Below, one piece after another: positions 48,801 to 57,434 of a stretch of 64,000 nt of DNA (positions are counted from its first letter, which is position 1; every line of letters begins with the position of its first letter). Under the pieces are notes generated by a model. The model saw only the letters and a program-made list of their open reading frames with translations. It did no database searches and had not been told where the DNA came from. The DNA is taken from assembly GCF_003534205.1 (NCBI RefSeq), contig NZ_CP011102.1:1872036-1936035 (forward strand), read 5' to 3'. The translations under genes and the position numbers were made by a program. The stretch is from Listeria weihenstephanensis. GTDB taxonomy: Bacteria > Bacillota > Bacilli > Lactobacillales > Listeriaceae.

Positions 48801-50077
48801 CTATGTTGCCCTTAACTGCAATGTAATATCTTCCACCATATCATTCGCTACTGGTGCTTCACCATAATTACTTCCAGCTAACCATTCTTCTGCGGATATT
48901 GTATTGTCAATCGCAGACTCCTCAACGCCATTCTCATAAATCGGTAATATATTCTCCTGATCGGTTACAAACTGTTCGTATGTCTTGGTACTCCCATCAA
49001 CCGCGCCTTCTTGAATAGCTTGGTTATATAATTCTCGAAAATCAATATCATCCGTCGATTGATTTTTTACTTGCTCCTCCAAAACAATTGGTGGTGTATT
49101 TTGATAAGCAATTGTTGCGCCATCCGCGTCATATGCAGTGACACGTAAATAATAATTAGGAACCTCTGGGAAACCTGGGTTGTTTACCTGATAAACATCA
49201 TTAGGAACTACAGAAAGATTTTCTCCCTTTCCATCTTGGTGTAAGCCTTTTTTACCTTGTGAAATCTCTGTTTTCGTTGGCCAAATTCCTTTACTTTCTG
49301 TACTCCAACTATAACTACTTCCAACATCATAAGGATGATACAGTTTACCGTCAAATACCCACACTTTGTATCCAACCGCACCTTCCACTGCTTCCCAAAA
49401 TAAAGTTGTAGCCCCAGTGTTGGCATCATTTAATTTTGTTTGGACATCTGTGTAATATATCCCATCAAACGGCATCATTGGAGCAACAATATCCGAAACT
49501 GGACCTTCCCCATCTTCATATATCGCCATAACACGTACAAAATAGGTCAATCTAGTACTATAGTCTGTCTTTTTAGTAACAGCATAAGCCGTTTTATACG
49601 TACTTGAAGGATCAAGGGGCAGTTCGCTACCAAGTCCATCAGAACGTATGTTGTACTTGCCATTTGATAGTTCTGATTTAGTAGGCCAAATATTTTTTCC
49701 TTTTGTTGACCAACTTATTGTATTTCCAACATCGATAAAGTCGTAGGTGTTACCATTAAATATACCCACTTTGTAACCAATCGCATCTGTAGCTTTTGGC
49801 CAACTAATGATAAGTTCCCCTTCACTACCCCTAGTGATTCTGTGACTACAGCTGGCGATTTCATTTTCTCGTGTGTCGTCGATTGACTTTTCAATAATTT
49901 TTTGCCAAACTGTCCCTCTGGAGAATCTAATAACTCTTCTCCTAACGGTGATTGTATTCTTTCTTCTGATATTCTTACTGCTGGTTTTGTAACCTCGTCT
50001 TCCGCCATAGCCGTATTACTGGCGAGTGGACTTAACGCCAAAATCATTACTGTAAAAATTATTAGCCATTTTTTCAT
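48801..50077 (-). pseudogene. Secreted protein with two GIWPTK repeats, frameshifted (locus 1)
   Basis: The 5' part (50077 to about 49840) encodes a signal peptide ending near AMA|ED and the motif SPEGQFGKKLLKSQ. The rest continues in the -1 frame (GSEGELIISWPKATDA ...), with two related beta-rich repeats, each with YKV(G/W)(I/V)F(N/D)G and (N/G)IWPTK, then an acidic linker. Adding one G to the GGGG run near 49830 restores a single frame of 425 residues. The repeats resemble fibronectin type III modules but I cannot confirm the family. The 55-kb locus is a paralogue. The break may be a real mutation, a phase-variable tract or a sequence error. Confidence 0.75.
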
Positions 50078-50143
50078 GGTGATCTATCTCCCTTTTCTCT
50101 TAATATTGGTGAGGCTATCTATCGTTTCGCGACACCTGTTTCC

Positions 50144-50172
50144 AGTTTATCCATTTTTAACACTTGTTACAA
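50144..50172 (-). promoter_or_regulatory. Likely promoter of the locus 1 secreted-protein operon
   Basis: Minus-strand TTGTAA (50167-50172), 17-base spacer, TAAACT (50144-50149). The remainder of the 50078-50427 gap holds only an AT-rich leader and the ABC-operon terminator. Confidence 0.55.
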
Positions 50173-50380
50173 TAAATTTCTTGTGGTTTTTTGAGCATTA
50201 TGAGCTAAACGGGTGTTTTTCGGTTATATGTATTATTTTTAACAGGAAAATTCTACTTTGTTTTAATGCTACAAATCATCTCATTCGTTGCTATAAAAAG
50301 ATTTTATTGATTACTTCTTTGCTCTAAATTCGATTTTCTCAGAAAAATCGTCACTGGTTCGACATATTTTATAGAACATG

Positions 50381-50417
50381 AAAAAACTAGCCCTATATCG
50401 CTTGCTAGGACTAGTTT
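50381..50417 (-). terminator. Terminator of the ABC-transporter operon
   Basis: Minus-strand AAACTAG-TCCTA ... TAGGG-CTAGTTTTTT. Confidence 0.85.
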
Positions 50418-50427
50418 CTCTATTATT

Positions 50428-51114
50428 TTATATGCTTGCTACTACTTGTTCTTTCACATCAAACTTCCCGTTCTTCATCGTAATTTTCACATCGGAAACT
50501 TTCGCGATTTCAGGATCATGCGTTACCATGATAACGCACTTCCCTTCTTTGTGCGCCAGGTCTTGGAATAGGGACACGACTTCTTTACTCGTTCGTTCGT
50601 CAAGATTTCCTGTTGGTTCATCCGCAACGATTAGGTCGGTTTCGCAGCATAAGGCGCGGGCAATCGATACACGTTGCTGTTGTCCTCCGCTTAAAGTGAG
50701 GACTTTTTGGCGTGCCATTTTTTCATCGATGCCGACTTTGGCAAGCATGTCGAGTGCGAATTGGCGCTTATCTTTTTGATCGACATGCGTGATTTCCATT
50801 GCGGTTGTCACGTTTTGTAATGCTGTCATGTAGGTTAGTAAGTTATAACTTTGAAACACGATGGAGACGTATTGATTTCGATATTTATTGAGGCCGATTT
50901 TTTTCAAGGATAAGCCTTTATAGAAAATATCGCCGTCTTTTTGGGAATCTAGCCCACCAGCGAGGGACAGGAAAGTCGTTTTCCCTGATCCCGAGCTGCC
51001 TACTACCGTATAGAAAACGCCTGTCGCGAAGGTGTAGTTTATTTTATCGAGAATTGGATTATCATTTTGGTGGTACGAATAGCTTACATCTGAGAATTCG
51101 AGAATTTTTGTCAT
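50428..51114 (-). CDS. ABC transporter ATP-binding protein (MacB/LolD type)
   Basis: 228 residues with Walker A GSSGSGKTT (39-47), signature LSGGQQQR, and Walker B LIVADEPTGNLDE. This type powers FtsX-like permeases that handle peptides, lipids or antimicrobial sensing rather than classical import. It partners with the permease directly upstream and probably with the divergent two-component system. Listeria has a similar ABC-ABC-RR-HK set between alaS and recD2 (recalled as lmo1505-1508). Confidence 0.93.
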   Translation of the reverse strand: MTKILEFSDVSYSYHQNDNPILDKINYTFATGVFYTVVGSSGSGKTTFLSLAGGLDSQKDGDIFYKGLSLKKIGLNKYRNQYVSIVFQSYNLLTYMTALQNVTTAMEITHVDQKDKRQFALDMLAKVGIDEKMARQKVLTLSGGQQQRVSIARALCCETDLIVADEPTGNLDERTSKEVVSLFQDLAHKEGKCVIMVTHDPEIAKVSDVKITMKNGKFDVKEQVVASI

Positions 51115-51128
51115 AAAGGGTCACGCTC

Positions 51129-52640
51129 CTATTCTTGTTTTGTTAAGATTGTTTTCGGATTCATGCGTAATATTAGGATGGATGGGAGTAATACGGAGAT
51201 GAAGGCTATGCCAACGCCGATACCGCCCATTTTCAGCATGTCTTCAAGGCTGACTTGGATGTCTAGTGATTTGATTTCTGCTGTGTTTGATGTTAGCGAT
51301 GAACCGAATCCTTGACCTGGTCCGCCGCCATTTCCGCCTGGGCCACGTTGGTTCGTTGTGGTAGATGTCGATTCGGATGCTGTTTCGTTTTGTTGTGTCA
51401 ACAGCTGATTGCCGACAACTTGCGCGACATAATGGCTACTTACCGCGGCAATTCCGAATGATAGTACCGCCACCACTAAAATTTCAACGAGGAACTGGCC
51501 GATAAGTTTGGAGCGTTTTTCCCCGATGGCGAGTAACACGCCCATTTCGTATTTGCGTTCGCGAATTTGCATCATCACGAGTAATGCCAAGATGAGTGCT
51601 CCAGCAATGGTCACGATATAGACAACGTTTTTCGAGAACGAAGCTACGTTGTTAATAGGTCCGATCATTTGTTGGTACGTCGCATCATTGGCATCTAATT
51701 TGAATGTATCCCAATCCACCGCGCTTACTTTTTTAGCTTCTTTTTCAAAAGCAGTGATGTTGGCTGCGTCATCCATGAAATAAATCGCGGAATCAACCGT
51801 GTCTTTTGCATCGCTGCCTTTGATTGTGTTGGCAACTGTATATGGTACATAAATTGTGTTATAAGGATTTAAGAATGAGAAGTTAGCGGCTGCGTCACTT
51901 CCTGAATCAGTTGTTTTGTAAATTCCTTTAATTGTTAGCTCTACTGTTGTTTTTTCGTCGCTCGACTGGATTTTAATTTTGTCCCCGACTTTAAGGTCAT
52001 TGGCTTCTGCTAAAGTTTTTTCGATCATAACAACGTTTTTGCCGACGTCGCTTGCTGTGATGGCTTTCCCAGATACGAGTTTATCGGTGCCTGCTTTAAA
52101 TGTTGTTGCTGTCGCGGAATCAAGTACGCCAGAAACGCTTAGGTCAGCTTGAACCATTTGCGGACGGTTTGAGTCGTTGCTATCGCCGCCTGGGCCTTGT
52201 TGCTGTTCGGTTGTTGAAGATGTGCTGGAATCGTCGGATTGAGATGTGTCGCTTGATGATGCGATCGGGTCAAATCCGGACGCCAGGGCTTGGGTGTTGG
52301 AATAAAGATTGTAACCTGCTACGTGGTCAAGTGCGGCTAATTTCTTCGCCGCTGCCACGGATACTGGTGTAGATTCGAACATTTTTGGTTTGCTGCTGGT
52401 AGTACTATCACTCGATGTTGATTCTTTTTGCTGAGCCTCCATCTGTTTCTCGCGGTCAACGCTTAAGGTCACGTCCCCACCAAGTTCTTGACGTGCTAGT
52501 TCGCTTGCTTTATTTGCCGCGGATTGAATCGTGAATCCGGAAAGAATAAGTACGCATACGATTGTAAAAATAAATAATTGCAGGATTGTTCTTCCTTTTC
52601 GTGCTTTCATGCTGAGTAATGCTCGTTTGATAAAATTCAT
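51129..52640 (-). CDS. ABC transporter permease, FtsX/MacB-like
   Basis: 503 residues: an N-terminal membrane helix (about 18-38), a long extracytoplasmic domain (about 40-330) and three C-terminal helices with the FtsX motif near YEMGVLLAIGEKRSKLIGQF. Two low-complexity inserts stand out: a Ser/Asp/Thr-rich tract before GPGGDSND (about 130-160) and GPGGNGGGPGQGFGSS between the last helices. Substrate unknown; it resembles the Vex-type exporters next to VncRS-like kinases. Confidence 0.9.
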   Translation of the reverse strand: MNFIKRALLSMKARKGRTILQLFIFTIVCVLILSGFTIQSAANKASELARQELGGDVTLSVDREKQMEAQQKESTSSDSTTSSKPKMFESTPVSVAAAKKLAALDHVAGYNLYSNTQALASGFDPIASSSDTSQSDDSSTSSTTEQQQGPGGDSNDSNRPQMVQADLSVSGVLDSATATTFKAGTDKLVSGKAITASDVGKNVVMIEKTLAEANDLKVGDKIKIQSSDEKTTVELTIKGIYKTTDSGSDAAANFSFLNPYNTIYVPYTVANTIKGSDAKDTVDSAIYFMDDAANITAFEKEAKKVSAVDWDTFKLDANDATYQQMIGPINNVASFSKNVVYIVTIAGALILALLVMMQIRERKYEMGVLLAIGEKRSKLIGQFLVEILVVAVLSFGIAAVSSHYVAQVVGNQLLTQQNETASESTSTTTNQRGPGGNGGGPGQGFGSSLTSNTAEIKSLDIQVSLEDMLKMGGIGVGIAFISVLLPSILILRMNPKTILTKQE

Positions 52641-52752
52641 ATCGTTTCCTCCATTTCGTCTTGCTCTTTCTATAGATTAGACGTAAGGTGTGAAAAAAAT
52701 ATGAACAAACTATGAGCGGTATTTTAAACTTTTGCGAAAAACATTATTTAGC

Positions 52753-52781
52753 TTGATTTCATGGCGAATATAGTCTAATTT
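52753..52781 (+). promoter_or_regulatory. Likely promoter of the two-component operon
   Basis: TTGATT (52753-52758), 17-base spacer, TAATTT (52776-52781), then GGGAGA and GAGAGAGG before the response-regulator start. Confidence 0.6.
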
Positions 52782-52813
52782 TAAGGGAGAGCTTTAATGA
52801 GAGAGAGGCAAAA

Positions 52814-53512
52814 ATGATGAAACTATTAATGATAGAAGATAACGTCAGTGTTTGTACGATGATCGAGATGTTTTTTATGAAGGAAAAGATAGACGCCACG
52901 TTTGTGCATGATGGTTTGGAAGGTTTTGAGACATTTGGCAAGGAAGACTGGGATATCGTGATTATCGATTTAATGTTGCCGGGGATGGATGGCATGACGA
53001 TTTGTCATAAAATTCGCGAGACGAGCGATGTGCCGATTATTATTTTGACGGCGAAGGAATCGGAGTCAGATCAGGTGTTGGGTCTTGAGATTGGTGCGGA
53101 TGATTATGTTACCAAACCGTTTAGCCCGCTGACGTTGATGGCACGGATTAAAGCTGTGACGCGTCGTAAAGGTCAAGCTGTGGACGCGACGGCAAAACCT
53201 GCGGACGACGACATTTTAGAAACGAAGTATTTCAAAATTAGTAAAAAGACGCGGGAAATGTATTTTGAAGGGCAATTACTCGAGGCTTTGACGCCGAAGG
53301 AATTTGATTTGTTGTACTTTTTGATGCAGCATCCACGCCAAGTTTTCTCGCGGGAGCAATTGTTAGAACAGGTTTGGGGTTACCAATTTTATGGAGATGA
53401 GCGTACGGTGGACGTACACATTAAACGACTGCGACAAAAAATCGCGACCGAGGAGCACCCTTTTCTTCATACCATATGGGGCGTCGGCTACAAATTCGAT
53501 GAAACGGAATGA
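52814..53512 (+). CDS. OmpR-family response regulator
   Basis: 232 residues: a receiver domain with the acidic pocket at MIEDN, the phosphorylation site Asp52 in IIDLMLPGMDG and the switch lysine in LTAKE, then a winged-helix effector with YFLMQHPRQVFSREQL and RTVDVHIKRLRQKI. Divergent from the ABC genes, which it probably controls. Its stop overlaps the kinase start (ATGA). Confidence 0.94.
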   Translation: MMKLLMIEDNVSVCTMIEMFFMKEKIDATFVHDGLEGFETFGKEDWDIVIIDLMLPGMDGMTICHKIRETSDVPIIILTAKESESDQVLGLEIGADDYVTKPFSPLTLMARIKAVTRRKGQAVDATAKPADDDILETKYFKISKKTREMYFEGQLLEALTPKEFDLLYFLMQHPRQVFSREQLLEQVWGYQFYGDERTVDVHIKRLRQKIATEEHPFLHTIWGVGYKFDETE

Positions 53513-54954
53513 TACGTATGAAATTTAAATACTTTTACCAGCTTTTTTTGACACAATTTATTATTTTGTTTATCGCTTGTTTGATGATTGGCCTGCTGAT
53601 TTCGCATTTTATGAAGGATTATTTGTACGAGACACAAGTTTCGGATTTGACGGCGTATGGGGAAGAAATTGCGAAGGATGTGCAGAACATGTCGGACCGG
53701 GAAACTGGAAGTCCGATTTTGCAGACGTATCAGCAAATTTTAGGCGTGAAAAACATCCATTATGTGATTTTCGATGATACCGCTGCGATTGTTTATCCGC
53801 AGTCCAATCGCCCACTTCCACCTGATTTCCATTTGAAAACCGATGAATGGAAGGAATTGCAAGAAGGCAAGACCGTTTCGACGTTGATGGATACACGATT
53901 CAGCGATCAGTTGACGCGCGTGAGTATTCCGATTGAGAAGGACGGCGAATTTGCCGGTGGAATCATGCTTACATCGCCGATTAGCGGCACCGAGAAAGTC
54001 ATCGGGAAAATTAATTGGTACGTTTTCTATACGATTCTCATTTCGATTACGATTGCTCTGATTTTGAGCGCGATTATCGCAAAACTACAGGTAAACCGCT
54101 TCCGCAAGCTAAGTTCAGCGACGAAAGAAGTTATTAAGGGCAATTATAGCGTGCGTTTGAAGGAAAGTTCGATGGATGAGATTGGCGCGCTGGCCGGTGA
54201 TTTTAATAAAATGACGCAGACTTTGGAAGAATCAGCCGTTGAGATTGAGCGCCAAGAAAAGCGTCGCCGTCAGTTTATCGCCGATGTTTCCCATGAAATG
54301 CGGACGCCACTCACGACGATTAGCGGTTTGACGGAAGGTTTAGTCAACGATATTATTCCAAAAAGTGAGACGGATCGCTGTATTGCATTGATTGATACAG
54401 AGGCACGGCGCTTGGCACGGCTTGTGAATGAGAATCTCGATTATGAGCGCATTCGTTCGAATCAGATTCAGCTGCATAAGACGACCTTCGCCGCGAATGA
54501 ATTTTTGGATATTATCAAGGATCAGCTACAATTGACTGCTGAAAATAGAGGCGACCAGATTATTGTGGACACTCGAGATTCCGTCCAAATTTTTGCAGAC
54601 TACGATCGATTGATGCAAGTTTTCATTAATATCGTGAAAAACAGTATCCAGTTTACAGAGAACGGCACGATTACCCTCTCGGCGAGGCAGGAATATAAAG
54701 AAACGATTTTCGAAATTAGCGACACAGGAATTGGCATGAATGAATCCGAAGTCGAGCAGATTTGGGATCGCTTCTATAAAGCCGACATGTCGCGGACGAG
54801 CACAAAGTTTGGTGAATCCGGTATTGGGCTGTCGATTGTGAAGCAGTTGATTAGCTATCATGATGGTGAGGTTAGTGTGCATAGCGTGGCAGGTGAAGGG
54901 ACGACATTTACGATTAAATTACCGTTTTTTGTGGATAATGACGGAGACAAATAA
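53509..54954 (+). CDS. Sensor histidine kinase
   Basis: 481 residues: TM1 (about 11-32), an extracytoplasmic sensor (about 35-170), TM2 (172-190) and HAMP. The dimerisation domain places the phospho-accepting His262 in DVSHEMRTPLTT. The ATPase domain carries NIVKNSIQF (N box), DTGIGM (G1) and GESGIGLSIV. The ligand is unknown; the neighbouring ABC genes suggest envelope stress or peptide sensing. Confidence 0.94.
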   Translation: MIRMKFKYFYQLFLTQFIILFIACLMIGLLISHFMKDYLYETQVSDLTAYGEEIAKDVQNMSDRETGSPILQTYQQILGVKNIHYVIFDDTAAIVYPQSNRPLPPDFHLKTDEWKELQEGKTVSTLMDTRFSDQLTRVSIPIEKDGEFAGGIMLTSPISGTEKVIGKINWYVFYTILISITIALILSAIIAKLQVNRFRKLSSATKEVIKGNYSVRLKESSMDEIGALAGDFNKMTQTLEESAVEIERQEKRRRQFIADVSHEMRTPLTTISGLTEGLVNDIIPKSETDRCIALIDTEARRLARLVNENLDYERIRSNQIQLHKTTFAANEFLDIIKDQLQLTAENRGDQIIVDTRDSVQIFADYDRLMQVFINIVKNSIQFTENGTITLSARQEYKETIFEISDTGIGMNESEVEQIWDRFYKADMSRTSTKFGESGIGLSIVKQLISYHDGEVSVHSVAGEGTTFTIKLPFFVDNDGDK

Positions 54955-54959
54955 AAAAG

Positions 54960-55006
54960 CAAATAGGCTGATTGAGAATATAGCTACATTCTCAATCAGC
55001 CTATTA
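54960..55006 (-). terminator. Terminator between the kinase gene and secreted locus 2
   Basis: AATAGGCTGATTGAGAAT pairs perfectly with its complement across an eight-base loop. The minus-strand side ends TTTGCTTTTTT. Confidence 0.9.
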
Positions 55007-55016
55007 AAATTATATA

Positions 55017-56651
55017 TTACCAGTATTTCATATATTTAGTAGTTTGCTTGACTAGTTTTGTTCTTTTCTTGTCCTTATAGATATAAATATTATATCTATA
55101 GTAACGATAGTCTGGACTACTATAGATATGTTGCTTTCCATATAAGTTTGGAGAATTTAGCGCATACAATGAATATGCACCACCTATTGCCCACGAAACG
55201 AACCCTATACCTGGAATAAATCCGCAAGCACCAATAAGCAAGCCACGATACGTGCGAACTGAATTCATATCAAAATATGTTGTAGTCCTATAAATGTACT
55301 TGACATTCGCTTTAAGTAGCGGTGTAAAAGCTTCTGTATTCGAGTCATTTGTGAGCTTTTCATCTAAAGTAGCCTGATTAGGATCAAATTGCGAGTCCAA
55401 AACCATTTCTCCAGCTAAAAAAATACTACCTTCTGAATCTTTTTCAATTGCTAATGTAGTACCATCACTTTCAGTCCAAGTTCCTTCGGTTTGTTCATCA
55501 TTTGTAAATTGAATTTCTATATTTTCTTTATTTACTTTGTCCTCTACATTGTAAGAATTATTTCCTTCGTACGAGATAGAAAAATTTTCTGTCTCTAATC
55601 TATTATTACTCCCTTGTATATTATCTATGGCTCCTACATCAGCATTTATATTTTCCCCTAAGTTTATAGGTGGTACTTGAAAATAAGCAATCGTAGCACC
55701 ATATTTGTCATATGCTGTTACCTTCGTATGGTAGAAATCATTTGAAGAAAAATCAATGCTATTTAACTTATACAGCCTTGAGGGCTCACTGGAGAGCTCG
55801 CCTCCATTATAATCAGTATGAAGCTTATTAATATTTCGTTCTAACTCCTCTTTTGTTGGCCAAATTCCCTTTTCATCTGTATCCCACAAGGTAGCTGTTC
55901 CAACATCGAAAGGAACATAATATTTGCCATCAAAAATCCAAACCTTATATCCTACCGCTGATTCTACATCATCCCAGCTAAAACTTAAATAACCATTTCT
56001 ATTATCTTCATTTTCTTGAGATATAACACCCACATTAATTTTTGGAAAACTAAATAGATTCATAACAATATCAGATGGCTGACTCTCTCCTTGTGGATAA
56101 ACAGCAATCACTCTGACAAAATGAGCAATCCTTGTGCTATAATCGTATTTTTTTGTAGCATTGTAGGCGTTTTTATAAACTAGAGAAGAATCTTTTTGAA
56201 TATCCCCACCACTGCCATCTATATGGAGTTTATATCTTCCATTTGAAACTTCTTCTTTTGTTGGCCAGATTCCTTTTCCATTCGAGTTCCATCTAGTCGT
56301 GTCTCCTACATCCACAAAATCATATTCAAAGCCGTTAAAAATACCAATCTTGTAAGAAATAGCTCCTTCAGCTTTAGCCTAATAGATATCTAAATAACCC
56401 AAATCCTCTTTCCCTGTTATATCTCCTGATTTCACATAGGGTTTCGTCATTATAGAATTTGTCAATCCCGAACGAAGAAGATTTCTTGATTTTGCAAATT
56501 GCCCTTCCGGTTTTTCTAAAGAATTTTCAACATTTATGTTTTCTAATCCTAAATAATTGATTAAATCATTCTCTTGTGCAGATGATTCTGTTGCGGGAAA
56601 TAAGGCACATCCTAACATGAAAATAATAGTAAATATCAAACCCTTTTTCAT
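55017..56651 (-). pseudogene. Secreted protein with two GIWPTK repeats and a hydrophobic C-terminus, interrupted by an in-frame TAG (locus 2)
   Basis: An ATG at 56651 with AGGAGC upstream opens a frame with a signal peptide (cleavage near SSA|QE), then KPEGQFAKSRNLL. A TAG at 56379-56381 interrupts the frame exactly where the paralogue has tryptophan (ISW). Reading continues in the same frame: AKAEGAISYKIGIFNG, two repeats with GIWPTKEE, a Ser/Asn-rich linker and a C-terminal domain with YRGLLIGACGFIPGIGF and more hydrophobic glycine-rich sequence, ending in a basic Tyr/Lys tail. Restored length is 544 residues. The region is more AT-rich than its neighbours. Function not recognised. Confidence 0.75.
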
Positions 56652-56681
56652 TTCAATATTGCTCCTGTCTACAATTTAATA

Positions 56682-56873
56682 TCAAACTTTATGTTTTTTT
56701 CTTTTCCAATAAAAAAACATATCTCTAGACCACAAAACTATTCCAAATCCTATTGGAATAAGTAATGGTTTTGCATGAGTGATTAAAAAGTAAATAACAA
56801 AAAAAACGATAGCAACTGCCCAAATCCATAATCTTATTTCTTGATATGTTTGCGATTTATTATTAATCCTCAT
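56682..56873 (-). CDS. Small membrane protein with two helices
   Basis: 63 residues from the ATG at 56873 (GAAGAAGG eight bases ahead; the frame extends seven codons further). The hydrophobic segments IWAVAIVFFVIYFLI and LLIPIGFGIVLW are followed by a basic tail KRKKHKV. No family recognised. It lies 31 bases upstream of the locus 2 secreted protein, on the same strand, so an accessory or protective role is possible but only inferred. Confidence 0.65.
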   Translation of the reverse strand: MRINNKSQTYQEIRLWIWAVAIVFFVIYFLITHAKPLLIPIGFGIVLWSRDMFFYWKRKKHKV

Positions 56874-57015
56874 ATTAAAAACCTTCTTCCACATACAATT
56901 TTACATGATAAATAACTACACTTTGTACATTTTGGGAGGTCATAATATTAATTTCAAGGTTAAATTATGAACTTTTAGACATATTTTAATGTGATAAACC
57001 AAAATTTTCTCCATA

Positions 57016-57050
57016 AAAAAACGCCTCACCCTTTTTTCCAGGCAAGACGT
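57016..57050 (-). terminator. Terminator of the DUF4180 gene
   Basis: An 11-pair stem (four G-U pairs) ACGTCTTGCCT with AGGCGT, then TTTTTTT on the minus strand. The gap 56895-57064 otherwise holds only AT-rich sequence that probably contains the promoter of the small membrane protein. Confidence 0.8.
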
Positions 57051-57064
57051 AATTTCATTATTTC

Positions 57065-57421
57065 TCATCTCAATTTATCAACCGCTTCTTCCTCGGTAGC
57101 AACAAAATAAACATGACTCCCCTTATTGCTCTCATATATATAATCCTTAAAATTCTCACTATACATCGAAAAATCACCAATTATCGCCATTTTCAGCTGA
57201 TATGTCACCAATTTTTGAAAAGCATCGCCTAGCAATCCTGTTTTGAGATCGAAAAACGCCTCTAAAATAGCGACTTTGTCAATGATAATTTTATAATACG
57301 TCGTTTCGTATTGCACACTCATCACAAAGTCTAACATCGACGCCGTATCTTTTATTATAACCTCACCACTCTTAACCCGAGCAATGCCATCACTTTCCAA
57401 TTTCTGAATCTCCATTTTCAT
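57065..57421 (-). CDS. DUF4180 domain-containing protein
   Basis: 118 residues; the pattern ASMLDFVMSVQYETTYYKIII, then FFDLKTGLLGDAFQKL and KMAIIGDFSMYSENFKDYIYESNKG is the DUF4180 family, of unknown function. Cytosolic by sequence. GGAAGGGG precedes the ATG; an internal ATG at 57415 is possible. It is transcribed alone between its own terminator and a hairpin element that reaches to within 14 bases of its start. Confidence 0.83.
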   Translation of the reverse strand: MKMEIQKLESDGIARVKSGEVIIKDTASMLDFVMSVQYETTYYKIIIDKVAILEAFFDLKTGLLGDAFQKLVTYQLKMAIIGDFSMYSENFKDYIYESNKGSHVYFVATEEEAVDKLR

Positions 57422-57434
57422 GCCCCTTCCAACA

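Noticed and set aside
49815-49845. Programmed -1 frameshift in locus 1
   Set aside because: No X-XXY-YYZ slippery site with tandem re-pairing in the proper frame, and the paralogue is broken by a different kind of lesion.
49902-50327. 141-residue plus-strand frame opposite the locus 1 signal peptide and leader
   Set aside because: It covers the complement of a clear signal peptide and AT-rich promoter sequence; no ribosome site or domain.
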